A stretch of 64,000 nt of DNA from Vallitalea guaymasensis (lineage in GTDB: Bacteria > Bacillota > Clostridia > Lachnospirales > Vallitaleaceae): contig NZ_CP058561.1 in assembly GCF_018141425.1 (NCBI RefSeq), positions 3,782,001 to 3,846,000 on the forward strand, read 5' to 3'. The notes under the pieces are model-generated. The model searched no databases. It was not told where the DNA came from and saw only the letters and a list, made by a program, of their open reading frames with translations. Shown here one piece after another: positions 56,296-64,000 of the stretch; position 1 is the stretch's first letter; every line of letters begins with the position of its first letter. Position numbers and translations under genes: made by a program.

Positions 56296-56310
56296 TGACA
56301 ATAATTATCA
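56296..56310 (+). promoter_or_regulatory. Fur/PerR-type 7-1-7 box
   Basis: TGACAATAATTATCA differs from the 7-1-7 consensus TGATAATNATTATCA at one position. It lies 51 bases before the rubredoxin-like oxidoreductase gene. Iron or peroxide control is likely. Confidence 0.65.
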
Positions 56311-56361
56311 ACAAGTATATCCTATAGATAAGAATAATGAATAATCAAGGAGGACGGTAAT

Positions 56362-57684
56362 ATGAAACTTTGGAGATGTATTATTTGTGGAGAAATATTT
56401 GAAGGAGATGAACCTCCTGAAATCTGTCCAGTATGTGGTGCACCATCAGAAGAATTCGAATTATATACTGAAGAAGAACCAGTATTTACTTCTGACAAAA
56501 AGGAAAAGGTTGTTGTAGTTGGTAATAATGCTGCAGGTATTTCAGCAGTTGAAGCAATAAGAAAAAGAAATACCAATGCTGAGATTATAGTTATTGACAA
56601 AGACCCTAATTATGCTTATTATCGACCTAGTCTATCAGATTATATTAGTGATAGCCATGATGAAGAATATTTTTACCTTCATAAAAAAGAATGGTACAGT
56701 GAGAATAACATAAATTTGATGCTTGGTACTGCAGTCACTAAGATTGATTCCAGTAACAACCAGGTCATACTTGATAATGAAGAAATTGTAACCTATGAAA
56801 AATTGATATTGGCAAATGGCAGCCATAATTTTATACCACAACTTCAAGGTATTGATAAAAAAGGTGTCTTTTCTATTAAGACATTATCTGATGCTGATGA
56901 AGTAAAAGCTTATGCAAAGAATTGTAATAAAGCAGCTATTATCGGAGGGGGATTATTAGGTCTTGAAGCAGCTTGGGAATTAAAGAAATTGGAACTTGAT
57001 GTAACTGTTATAGAGGTGGCTGATAGACTATTACCAAAACAATTGGACGAAGAAAGTTCTAGGATACTGGAAAATGGTATTAAGAAAACAGGAATCAACA
57101 TTCATAAAAGTGTAACTGCTGATGCTGTTCTTGGGGAAGATGAAGTAACAGGAGTTAAACTTAGTAATGATATGATAATAGAAGCAGATATGGTCATTGT
57201 ATCTGTAGGAGTCAGAGCGAATACAGAATTAGCTCAAGAAGCGGGTATAAATGTCAATAGAGGAATTATTGTTGATGAATATATGCGAACCAATATTGAG
57301 AACGTCTATGGAGCAGGAGATGTAACTGAGTTTGATGGTATCAACTATTATATATGGCAGCAAGCCATAGAACAGGGTGAAGTTGCAGGTGCCAATGCTG
57401 TTGGAGATACTCTTACCTATAAAAATATTATACCTAATAATATATTCAATGCAATGAACATGGACATATTTTCAACTGGAGATCTAGGAAATAAAAAAGA
57501 CCTATCATATAATAGTATTAATCAACAAGATAAAGATAAAGCAATCTATAAAAAGCTATACTTTACAGGTAATAAGTTTACTGGTGGTATCCTAATGGGA
57601 GATATATCAAAATCATCTGACCTGATAAAAGGTGTTGAAGAAAAATCCAGCCTCAGCCAAATGGTAAAAGAGATAATACTATAA
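56362..57684 (+). CDS. FAD/NAD(P)H oxidoreductase with N-terminal rubredoxin-like domain
   Basis: A 440-residue protein. The N-terminal 40 residues form a rubredoxin/rubrerythrin-type iron site (Cys6, Cys9, Cys22, Cys25; CIICG and CPVCG). A pyridine nucleotide-disulfide oxidoreductase domain follows: FAD motif VVVGNNAAGISA, NAD motif AAIIGGGLLGLEAAWEL and the C-terminal FAD segment VYGAGDVTEF. It resembles NADH:rubredoxin oxidoreductases and would feed electrons to oxygen or peroxide detoxification in an anaerobe. AAGGAGG precedes the ATG, and the Fur/PerR-type box upstream fits an oxidative-stress role. Confidence 0.9.
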   Translation: MKLWRCIICGEIFEGDEPPEICPVCGAPSEEFELYTEEEPVFTSDKKEKVVVVGNNAAGISAVEAIRKRNTNAEIIVIDKDPNYAYYRPSLSDYISDSHDEEYFYLHKKEWYSENNINLMLGTAVTKIDSSNNQVILDNEEIVTYEKLILANGSHNFIPQLQGIDKKGVFSIKTLSDADEVKAYAKNCNKAAIIGGGLLGLEAAWELKKLELDVTVIEVADRLLPKQLDEESSRILENGIKKTGINIHKSVTADAVLGEDEVTGVKLSNDMIIEADMVIVSVGVRANTELAQEAGINVNRGIIVDEYMRTNIENVYGAGDVTEFDGINYYIWQQAIEQGEVAGANAVGDTLTYKNIIPNNIFNAMNMDIFSTGDLGNKKDLSYNSINQQDKDKAIYKKLYFTGNKFTGGILMGDISKSSDLIKGVEEKSSLSQMVKEIIL

Positions 57685-57715
57685 AAAGATTAAAAGAATA
57701 TTGATAAATGCTATG

Positions 57716-57754
57716 AGTGAAGTTGTATTATTATGCAACTTCACTTATTTTTTT
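57716..57754 (+). terminator. Terminator after the rubredoxin-like oxidoreductase gene
   Basis: AGTGAAGTTG (57716-57725) pairs with CAACTTCACT (57736-57745), followed by TATTTTTTT. Confidence 0.9.
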
Positions 57755-57835
57755 CACTTTTATTATTATATCTATGATAAAATATAGATTATAGTTAACA
57801 TTTAGATAAAAGAGTTATTAAGGAGATGTTAATCA

Positions 57836-59428
57836 ATGTTTGATAGTTTATTATGGTTGAAGGAATCAAAAATAAGGAACATAGATAAAGAAGTAATCAA
57901 GGATCTTAATTTACATATAATCTATAAAAAACTAATTGAAATGAGCAAGGAGAATGAATCAATAATATACAAACTATGTATGGATGAAGCTACTATCAAA
58001 TATAGACAAGATATAATGGCTGATTTTATGGAAAAGCCAGATTTTATATTGGATTTGGAAAATGACCTGAAAGGTTTCTGGGAGTTGAAATCCAAGAATG
58101 GGAAGTTTAGTAATAACCTGACTAACTTATATTTCCTTATTGACTTGGTAATAACAGTAGAGGCTTCAATAAACTGTGTAGAATCCCTTAATCAGACATT
58201 ATCATATTATAAACCTTCATCAGCAGGATTGAATAGGCTAAAAGTAAATATTGATGAAATCATAAACAAAGATAGATTCAAACAGATGAAGAAAGATTTA
58301 AAAGAGATTAGATACATATTTACCAAGATTAAAGGAGTAGAGTTATCTATTAACATGTCACCTGTCATGAGACCTTATGAAGCACAGGTAACTAAGGTAA
58401 GTGAATACAAATATAGGTATCCCAAGGCTTTCAGGAAAGTATCTACAGCAATAGAAGTGAATGAGAAATTTCTCGGTACTTATCTTAAAAATTATGCACC
58501 AGTTTTTTCTATTAGTAAGATTAATTGGGATTTATTAGATGAAATTGAGTATGGATTAAAAGATCACAAAGCAATATTGAAGTCTTTCATGGAAAAATAC
58601 ACGAAGATTGATACAGAACCATTTATTTCGCTACTTAGAGAAATTACCTTCTATAAATCAAGTTGTGATCTATTGAAGCTTATGAAAATTAATGAATTAC
58701 CTATTTGCAAACCACAGCTTATACCATCAGACGAAAGAAAAATGAATGTGACAGATTGTTATAATATATCTCTTGCTTATGAGATGTTATCTAATAAAGA
58801 GGAGGATGACTTACCAGAAATCATATGTAATGACTTTGAAATGGGACAAGAAGGAAGAGTTATTATACTGACTGGCGCAAATAGGGGTGGTAAAACAACA
58901 TTCACTCAAGCCATAGGTCAGATTCAAATATTTGCTCAACTAGGATTATTGATTCCTGCCAGAAAGGCTGAGCTAAGTTTGGTTGACGGAGTCTACACTC
59001 ATTTCCCACTCTTGGAAAAAGAAACTATCAATCTTGGAAAATTCGGTAAAGAATGTGAAGATTTCAGTAGATTGTTTAGACAAGCTACTAATAGAAGCTT
59101 ACTATTGCTCAATGAATCTTTTTCAGGAACAAGTCATCTGGAAAGCTTAAAGATAGCAGAAGAAGTTATTCGGGCAGTAAAATTCAAAAAAATTCGTATG
59201 ATATATAATACTCATCTACACGAATTAGGTTTGATGGCTCATAGAATCAATGAAGAATTAGAAAATGATACCCATATTAAAAGTTATGTTGTAGGGTTTA
59301 GTAATGGTAAAAACACCTATAAAATCTATGAGGGACAGCCCTTAGGGATGAGCCATGCCAGGGAGATAGCAGAAAAATATAAAGTTACCTATACTCAATT
59401 AGTAGAGAGATTGGGGGAAAAATCTTGA
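57836..59428 (+). CDS. MutS-like ATPase, first of a tandem pair
   Basis: A 530-residue protein with a helical N-terminal clamp/lever region and a C-terminal MutS-type ABC ATPase domain. Walker A is TGANRGGKTTF (near residue 346), Walker B is SLLLLNESFSGT (near 424), and the distal His loop is NTHLHELG. The mismatch-binding domain I and connector of MutS are missing, and Asn replaces the usual Asp before the catalytic Glu. This is a MutS-related family without known mismatch repair role; a DNA or RNA-structure function is possible. AAGGAG precedes the ATG. The next gene overlaps by 4 bases and encodes a paralogue, so a heterodimer is likely. Confidence 0.85.
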   Translation: MFDSLLWLKESKIRNIDKEVIKDLNLHIIYKKLIEMSKENESIIYKLCMDEATIKYRQDIMADFMEKPDFILDLENDLKGFWELKSKNGKFSNNLTNLYFLIDLVITVEASINCVESLNQTLSYYKPSSAGLNRLKVNIDEIINKDRFKQMKKDLKEIRYIFTKIKGVELSINMSPVMRPYEAQVTKVSEYKYRYPKAFRKVSTAIEVNEKFLGTYLKNYAPVFSISKINWDLLDEIEYGLKDHKAILKSFMEKYTKIDTEPFISLLREITFYKSSCDLLKLMKINELPICKPQLIPSDERKMNVTDCYNISLAYEMLSNKEEDDLPEIICNDFEMGQEGRVIILTGANRGGKTTFTQAIGQIQIFAQLGLLIPARKAELSLVDGVYTHFPLLEKETINLGKFGKECEDFSRLFRQATNRSLLLLNESFSGTSHLESLKIAEEVIRAVKFKKIRMIYNTHLHELGLMAHRINEELENDTHIKSYVVGFSNGKNTYKIYEGQPLGMSHAREIAEKYKVTYTQLVERLGEKS

Positions 59429-61005
59429 ACATGAATGATAGTTATGAACTTAGTCTATTATGGTTGACAGACTCTGATTCTTATTTTGAATTGGATGATA
59501 GAACTATAGAAGATATCAATATATCATTAATCCTGGATGATCTAGCAGACAACCTAGAAGGTGACTTGGTTTCTTTATTAAAAAAGGTACCAGCATCAGC
59601 TGATACTATAGAATATCGTCAAGATATACTTAACGATTTTATTAATAATCCCCTTCTATTAGATACATTAAAAAATACATTGCAGAAATGTGTTGAGATA
59701 AAGAATATGATAAAATTCGCTTTTGAAAGTGAAGCCACCCTTTACAATTTGTTGAAAAGAATTGATGAAGTAGCTAATGTGATGTCTTTGACGGAAAATA
59801 TATATCATATGTTAAAAAATTCTAGTATTGCTTCAAAGGGACTAACCTTATTCAGAGATTTTTTGCAATCCACCATAGATAGTGACGTCTATCATAACTT
59901 CAAAGAAGACATCTATCATATAAAAGAGATGGAGGAAGGTGTTCACAGTCTAAAAGTAGGAATTAATTTTGACTATAATCTAAAGCCTGTTGAAGCCATT
60001 GTTTTATCATTAGAAGATAAGCCCTTCAAATACAGTAGAAAATTGAAAAAAGTCTCTAAGATTGTTAATTATGGTTTTTCTGAATTAAAATCCATACCAA
60101 GAAAAATTTTTGCACCAGAAAGCCTGATGCTGCCAGATTCATTAAATAACTTAGAAAAGATTATCGCACCTGCAATGAAACAATTAATAGCTTTCTGTGA
60201 TCAATTCAACAGTAGTCTATTAGGTGTTTATGAACCTTTGAAACAAGATATAATCTTTTATGAAATTGCTTATAGAATTTATAATAAGATGAATGATGGA
60301 GGTTTTCCAATATGTAAGCCTAGAGTTATAGGTGAAGGTTCAACTAAGATCGAAGGACTATATAATATCAACTTGGCTTATGATATGATGGATTCTCAAA
60401 AAAACAATGAAATGGTTTTAAATGATTTCGGTATAGAACCCATAGGTAATATATTCATACTTACAGGTGCTAATAGAGGAGGAAAAACCACTTTTACACA
60501 GTCAATTGGTCAGATTTATTGGTTTTCACAGCTTGGATTCTATATTCCAGCTAAGAATGCAACAATAAGATTGATTGATAGATTGTTTCTGCATTTTCCA
60601 AGTGAAGAAATACAAACAGTGACTTATGGAAGGTTAGGAGAAGAATGCCAAAGATTCTCTACTATCTATTCCCATATGTCACCCAACAGCCTCCTACTGA
60701 TGAATGAATCTTTTGATGGAACAAGTCATCTGGAGAGTTTAATAATAGCAACAGACGTATTAAAGGCTCTTCAGTTATTAGGTGCAACAGTTATATTCAA
60801 TACACATTTACATGAATTAGGAGAAAAAGTTGAGGACATGAATATGGATGAACATGTAGAGGCACCAAGAGTAGTTAACTTGGTAACTGGTTCAAAAGAT
60901 GATGTTCAATCCTTTAAGGTTAGAGAAGGTAAACCCCTAGGTCAAAGTTATGCAAAGGAAATAGCTATAAAATATGGTGTGAGCTATGAGCAATTAATAG
61001 AATAA
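59425..61005 (+). CDS. MutS-like ATPase, second of a tandem pair
   Basis: A 526-residue paralogue of the preceding protein, with the same start pattern (LSLLWLTDS), Walker A TGANRGGKTTF, Walker B SLLLMNESFDGT and NTHLHELG. Asn again replaces the Walker B Asp. No mismatch-recognition domain is present. The likely start is TTG 59425, seven bases after GGGGG and overlapping the preceding stop; ATG 59431 is an alternative. The two genes are translationally coupled, and a heterodimeric ATPase is the simplest reading. Confidence 0.85.
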   Translation: MNMNDSYELSLLWLTDSDSYFELDDRTIEDINISLILDDLADNLEGDLVSLLKKVPASADTIEYRQDILNDFINNPLLLDTLKNTLQKCVEIKNMIKFAFESEATLYNLLKRIDEVANVMSLTENIYHMLKNSSIASKGLTLFRDFLQSTIDSDVYHNFKEDIYHIKEMEEGVHSLKVGINFDYNLKPVEAIVLSLEDKPFKYSRKLKKVSKIVNYGFSELKSIPRKIFAPESLMLPDSLNNLEKIIAPAMKQLIAFCDQFNSSLLGVYEPLKQDIIFYEIAYRIYNKMNDGGFPICKPRVIGEGSTKIEGLYNINLAYDMMDSQKNNEMVLNDFGIEPIGNIFILTGANRGGKTTFTQSIGQIYWFSQLGFYIPAKNATIRLIDRLFLHFPSEEIQTVTYGRLGEECQRFSTIYSHMSPNSLLLMNESFDGTSHLESLIIATDVLKALQLLGATVIFNTHLHELGEKVEDMNMDEHVEAPRVVNLVTGSKDDVQSFKVREGKPLGQSYAKEIAIKYGVSYEQLIE

Positions 61006-61028
61006 TCTTATGTACACAATGAAATAAT

Positions 61029-61043
61029 TGATAATAATTATCA
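61029..61043 (+). promoter_or_regulatory. Perfect Fur-type 7-1-7 box
   Basis: TGATAATAATTATCA is a full match to the Fur-family consensus TGATAATNATTATCA. It lies ahead of the manganese riboswitch, so transcription of the transporter gene probably answers to a Fur-family protein (Fur, Mur or PerR) as well as to the riboswitch. Confidence 0.75.
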
Positions 61044-61097
61044 TTTGTTATTTTGATATTTACATATGAATGTTTTTGTGTTAAAATCATAGATGTT

Positions 61098-61201
61098 CTA
61101 AAAGGGAGTAACTGTGACGGTAGTCATGAATAAAGTCAACATAATGGAGAAATCCTGGTTTTATTCGCTTTAAATAGAATTTAAAGAAGTGAGACTTTTA
61201 G
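61098..61201 (+). ncRNA. yybP-ykoY manganese riboswitch
   Basis: The outer helix P1 pairs CTAAAAG (61098-61104) with CTTTTAG (61195-61201). Next to it are the two conserved Mn-binding loop strands, GGGAGTA (61104-61110) and GAGAC (61191-61195), with a GTCAACA segment (61135-61141) between them. This is the yybP-ykoY layout, which senses Mn(II). It precedes a GDT1-family gene, a known target class. The 3' side of P1 overlaps the left arm of a terminator, so metal binding should allow read-through. Confidence 0.85.
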
Positions 61202-61244
61202 ATTGGTATAATGGTACCAATCTATAATTTTCACTTCTTTTTTT
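61183..61244 (+). terminator. Riboswitch-controlled terminator
   Basis: AAAGAAGTGA (61183-61192) pairs with TCACTTCTTT (61231-61240), and AGATTGGTA (61200-61208) with TACCAATCT (61215-61223), followed by a T-run. The left arm uses bases of the aptamer, so the two folds exclude each other. Confidence 0.85.
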
Positions 61245-61360
61245 ATTGTTACTTAGCGTTCATTATCTACTAATATTGAGTATCTCATGAATGTATTCAA
61301 TATACTAAAGATAAGTTCTACCTTTTGGATATTCTTATAGAGATTATTGGAGGATTAGAA

Positions 61361-62488
61361 ATGTTTTCAGAATTTATTAAGGCTTTTGGTTTGATTTTTA
61401 TTGCAGAAATGGGTGACAAAACTCAAATATTAGCAATGGCATTTGCAACTCGTTACAAAGTTAGGGCAGTTCTAGGTGGTATTTTCCTAGGAGCACTACT
61501 CAATCATGGTTTAGCTGTCATATTGGGAAGCTATCTATGTCGCTTTATTCCTGTTAATACTCTTGGAATGATTGCTGGTTTTGCCTTCATAGGCTTTTCC
61601 ATATGGACATTAAAGATTGAGGAAGAAGATAGTGAAGAGAAGAATAAAACTATGTCTCTAGGACCGGTTTTTACTGTGGCTACAGCATTTTTTATTGGGG
61701 AATTGGGTGATAAAACTCAACTTACTGCAATTACATTATCAACAGATGCTTCTTATCCATTGATAATACTTCTTGGTACTGTATCAGGTATGATTGTTAC
61801 AGGAGGTTTAGGTATATTCATTGGCAGAAAGTTAGGAAACAAAATCCCAGAATTCATTATTAAACTGATTGCTGCTTCTATTTTCATGATTTTTGGTATA
61901 ACCAAATTATTTTCAACAGTACCTAAGAGTTATTTGCAACCAGTATATGTAATACTATTTCTTGTGGTAGTCACTACAATATTTATTATAAGACTCAGAG
62001 CTCTATTGAAAGCTCGTGCAGAGGAAAAGGCATCAAAATATCTGAAGACTTCACAAATGTTATATGATTATTACGCTAAATTGGACAATAAGATTGAAGA
62101 AATATGTTTAGGCAAAAAATACTGTGGTAAATGTGATAGAGATAAATGTATAGTAGGTTACACAAAATCCTTGATGGAACAGGTTAAGATAAATAATGAT
62201 TATGATACAATTATAGAATTTGACGAAAATTTCATTAGTGTAATCAATGATTCAAAAAGAGATAGGGTAATAGAAGCATTAAGTACTGTTATCACTATTC
62301 TTAATAATGATAATATCAGTGAAAAAGATAAAGAGAATGTAAATAAAATCAGAAGAAATTTTGAAAGGATTCTATTTAAAAAGAGTATCAATGAATTTGA
62401 TAGCTGGACAAGATATATCGAAATTGTCAAGGATTTGGACAAAAAGATTGCTGAAAGACTAAGTAGCGATTTATGTATTAATAGATAA
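61361..62488 (+). CDS. GDT1/TMEM165 (UPF0016) family Mn exporter with Cys-rich C-terminal extension
   Basis: A 375-residue protein. The first 210 residues form the six-helix transporter with two family signatures, EMGDKTQ (from Glu16) and ELGDKTQ. Bacterial members such as MneA export Mn(II), and the Mn riboswitch upstream supports that role here. Unusually, about 165 hydrophilic residues follow, including CGKCDRDKC and a helical region, not part of the standard family. This may be a metal-sensing or partner-binding tail. The start at 61361 is chosen because GGAGG lies upstream; an in-frame ATG at 61325 has no RBS. Confidence 0.88.
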   Translation: MFSEFIKAFGLIFIAEMGDKTQILAMAFATRYKVRAVLGGIFLGALLNHGLAVILGSYLCRFIPVNTLGMIAGFAFIGFSIWTLKIEEEDSEEKNKTMSLGPVFTVATAFFIGELGDKTQLTAITLSTDASYPLIILLGTVSGMIVTGGLGIFIGRKLGNKIPEFIIKLIAASIFMIFGITKLFSTVPKSYLQPVYVILFLVVVTTIFIIRLRALLKARAEEKASKYLKTSQMLYDYYAKLDNKIEEICLGKKYCGKCDRDKCIVGYTKSLMEQVKINNDYDTIIEFDENFISVINDSKRDRVIEALSTVITILNNDNISEKDKENVNKIRRNFERILFKKSINEFDSWTRYIEIVKDLDKKIAERLSSDLCINR

Positions 62489-62494
62489 ATACAT

Positions 62495-62548
62495 AAGGGG
62501 TGTCGTATAATACATTGTTTGAAGACTTATGTATTACGACAGCCCCTT
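62495..62548. terminator. Bidirectional terminator between transporter and small protein genes
   Basis: AAGGGGTGTCGTATAATACAT (62495-62515, given here by its ends AAGGGG and ATACAT) pairs with 62529-62548 (ATGTATTACGAC... AGCCCCTT) with two bulges. It lies between convergent genes. Confidence 0.75.
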
Positions 62549-62577
62549 AATAATTTCTATGCTTTTTTAAATGCTGA

Positions 62578-62799
62578 TTAAGATTCTTGGTAGTTAGAAA
62601 TAGTAGTATTTACGCTAGTTAATGCGTTGTTAACTGCATTAAGAGTATCTTGGATTCTCTTTTTGTTTTCTGGTTTTTCTACTGTGCTTATTGCTTGATT
62701 CAAACAATTTTTAGCGCTTTCTAATTGTGATTGTACATCATGTACATGTTGAATAGCATTTTTGCCTTGTTGATTTTGATTATTCATTTGGTTATGCAT
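62578..62799 (-). CDS. Small helical hypothetical protein
   Basis: A 73-residue hydrophilic protein, rich in Asn and Gln at the N-terminus (MHNQMNNQNQQGKNAI) and predicted to be two long helices (VQSQLESAKNCLNQAIS and KRIQDTLNAVNNALTSVN) with a heptad-like pattern. AGGAGGAAAA precedes the ATG at good spacing, so it is a real gene. I do not recognise a family; a small spore-associated or coat protein is conceivable given the composition. It stands alone, convergent with the transporter gene. Confidence 0.7.
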   Translation of the reverse strand: MHNQMNNQNQQGKNAIQHVHDVQSQLESAKNCLNQAISTVEKPENKKRIQDTLNAVNNALTSVNTTISNYQES

Positions 62800-62881
62800 A
62801 TATTTTTCCTCCTAATTGTATTAGTTATAATTTAACAATACTAGTATTTATTATTTTGCAAGAAAATATACTCCATTTTTT

Positions 62882-64000
62882 TCATTTATTGCAAATTATT
62901 TGAACTTCATACAATGAATAGCCATAAGATTGATTTCGTTTAATACCTTTTAGCATTATGTACCTGCCAGAAACAGGTGTAAAATTAATAGTAGTAGGAT
63001 GCATACCATCTATCTCATAAATATCCATTTCATTACCCTTCACATGTTGAGCTGCTTCCCAATTTACTGAATCCTGGGACACTAGTATATCATATTCATT
63101 AGACCATCCGTTTTCCCATAGTAAATCAATACCTGTTATATCCTTTTCTTCACCAAGATCAAAGGTAATGTTTTCATCATCTTTCCAATCACTAGCCCAT
63201 CTTGTTTCAATATTGCCATCTATAGCTGATATTGGAGAGTAATCATGAATAGGACTATGTTCATAAGAAGATGCTGCAGCAGAGTGAATAGCTGTGTGAT
63301 AATCAGTATTTGCTGTTGGCTCTATGGAGAAAGTTAATAAAGTATAGGGGTTGATAGCTGTTGTAACATATCGTCCCCCTTCTCTAATAACACACTCTTG
63401 TATTTCACTAGAAATATTGCCTACAATCAATTTGATTTTACCTGTTTCCTTATCTTGAAAGGCAACTTCATGCAACCCTTTTGTAAATTCATAATCTTTA
63501 GCATCAAAAACTGTTATTACATCACCTTTCCTATATGTACGGGATGTACTTTCTGTATTAACTCTTACTTCATTAGGTCTTATAGTTCTACTCATATGTT
63601 TGAATACATAGTATGCCGGATTGTATATAATATCATTTGTTGCAGTATCAACCATAATAGGAGCATGACAATAATTGGTTTCACGGTGTAAAGGTCCACC
63701 ACATGTATTAAGAACCATATTCCAGTCAATCCATCCTGCTGTACCAACCTTAAAATCATTAATCATATCAAACACATATCTCTTTGCAGGTTCAATGGAA
63801 TTAAGCCAAGGTCCTTTCTCTTGACAACCTTCTGTTGCAATTAATAATTTTGTAGGATAATTATGATGAAAATAGGCAATATTTTTGAAGTCATCAACCG
63901 CCCAAGTAGGTCGCTTTACAATCTCATCAGCTATATCAAGAGGACCATACCAATGAAACCCAATACCATCAATATATTCAGCGGCACTAGATTGTAATAA
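62882..64000 (-). CDS. GH30-type glycosidase with discoidin domain (5' end outside the window)
   Basis: The C-terminal 372 residues of a secreted-type glycoside hydrolase; the frame stays open to the end of the window. The first visible part holds the barrel motifs GIGFHWYG and LIATEGC, where Glu is the GH30 nucleophile, followed by GTAGWIDWNMVLN and the beta-domain. The last 130 residues (from about YEHSPIHDYSP) are an F5/8 type C, CBM32-like domain (IDGNIETRWASDW, ITFDLGEEKDI, and the final GYSLYEVQI). GH30 members act as beta-glucosylceramidases, beta-1,6-glucanases or xylanases; which applies cannot be decided from this part. The N-terminus and signal peptide are beyond the window. Confidence 0.88.
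   Translation of the reverse strand, partial: LLQSSAAEYIDGIGFHWYGPLDIADEIVKRPTWAVDDFKNIAYFHHNYPTKLLIATEGCQEKGPWLNSIEPAKRYVFDMINDFKVGTAGWIDWNMVLNTCGGPLHRETNYCHAPIMVDTATNDIIYNPAYYVFKHMSRTIRPNEVRVNTESTSRTYRKGDVITVFDAKDYEFTKGLHEVAFQDKETGKIKLIVGNISSEIQECVIREGGRYVTTAINPYTLLTFSIEPTANTDYHTAIHSAAASSYEHSPIHDYSPISAIDGNIETRWASDWKDDENITFDLGEEKDITGIDLLWENGWSNEYDILVSQDSVNWEAAQHVKGNEMDIYEIDGMHPTTINFTPVSGRYIMLKGIKRNQSYGYSLYEVQIICNK

Noticed and set aside
1-64000. CRISPR arrays, rRNA, tRNA genes, insertion sequences or prophage
   Set aside because: No regularly spaced repeats, no tRNA-like cloverleaf, no rRNA segments and no transposase or phage structural genes were recognised on reading the window.

Overview
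The window reads as a chromosomal segment of a low-GC, endospore-forming, probably anaerobic Firmicute (Clostridia). Supporting signs are the very AT-rich sequence, strong AGGAGG-type ribosome sites, a gerA-type germination operon, a clostridial ferredoxin, a rubredoxin-type NAD(P)H oxidoreductase, Cys-type sulfatases and many carbohydrate ABC-transporter loci paired with large membrane-bound AraC regulators. The layout resembles marine or sediment polysaccharide degraders such as Vallitalea or related Lachnospirales; that placement is inference from style only. No rRNA, tRNA, CRISPR array, prophage or insertion-sequence transposase was seen.

Layout. 1-9.3 kb: a sugar-uptake and desulfation operon (cut solute-binding protein, two LplB/LplC-type permeases, GH88 unsaturated glucuronyl hydrolase, two sulfatases, membrane-bound AraC regulator), best explained as import and cytoplasmic breakdown of sulfated uronic-acid disaccharides. 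9.3-16.3 kb: DUF3810 membrane protein, a structured inverted-repeat element, a TetM-like GTPase, a GH36 alpha-galactosidase and an MFS permease. 16.5-24.6 kb: methyltransferase, AraC regulator and a five-gene ECF/ABC module preceded by a Fur-like box, resembling siderophore-import modules. 24.8-27.1 kb: L,D-transpeptidase, RNase H-fold protein, aldo-keto reductase, ferredoxin. 27.3-30.9 kb: GH116 glycosidase plus LacI regulator behind a promoter with a perfect operator palindrome. 31-35.1 kb: chemotaxis receptor and a polar amino-acid ABC transporter. 35.2-43.0 kb: TetR/membrane-protein pair with twin operators, LacI regulator with a 38-bp palindrome, frameshifted adenine deaminase, GATase1-like protein, rhamnulokinase with an AraR-like regulator. 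43.0-47.5 kb (minus strand): DivIVA-like protein and gerA operon. 47.8-56.3 kb: a second sugar-type ABC operon with a secreted phosphodiesterase-jacalin fusion, a PHP hydrolase and an AraC regulator. 56.4-64 kb: rubredoxin-like oxidoreductase with a Fur/PerR box, tandem MutS-like ATPases, a Fur box plus yybP-ykoY manganese riboswitch controlling a GDT1-family transporter, a small protein and the C-terminal part of a GH30-discoidin glycosidase.

Genes work in local, self-regulated modules: each catabolic cassette carries its own LacI, GntR or AraC regulator, and several have visible operators. Metal control recurs at three Fur-like boxes and one Mn riboswitch. Most convergent gene ends are closed by stem-loops that can act in both directions. 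The stretches of about 290-360 bases without a gene (10450-10739, 32547-32837, 47520-47833, 61006-61360) hold, respectively, inverted repeats, nothing I can name beyond the presumed divergent promoters, an AraC-type promoter, and a Fur box plus riboswitch.
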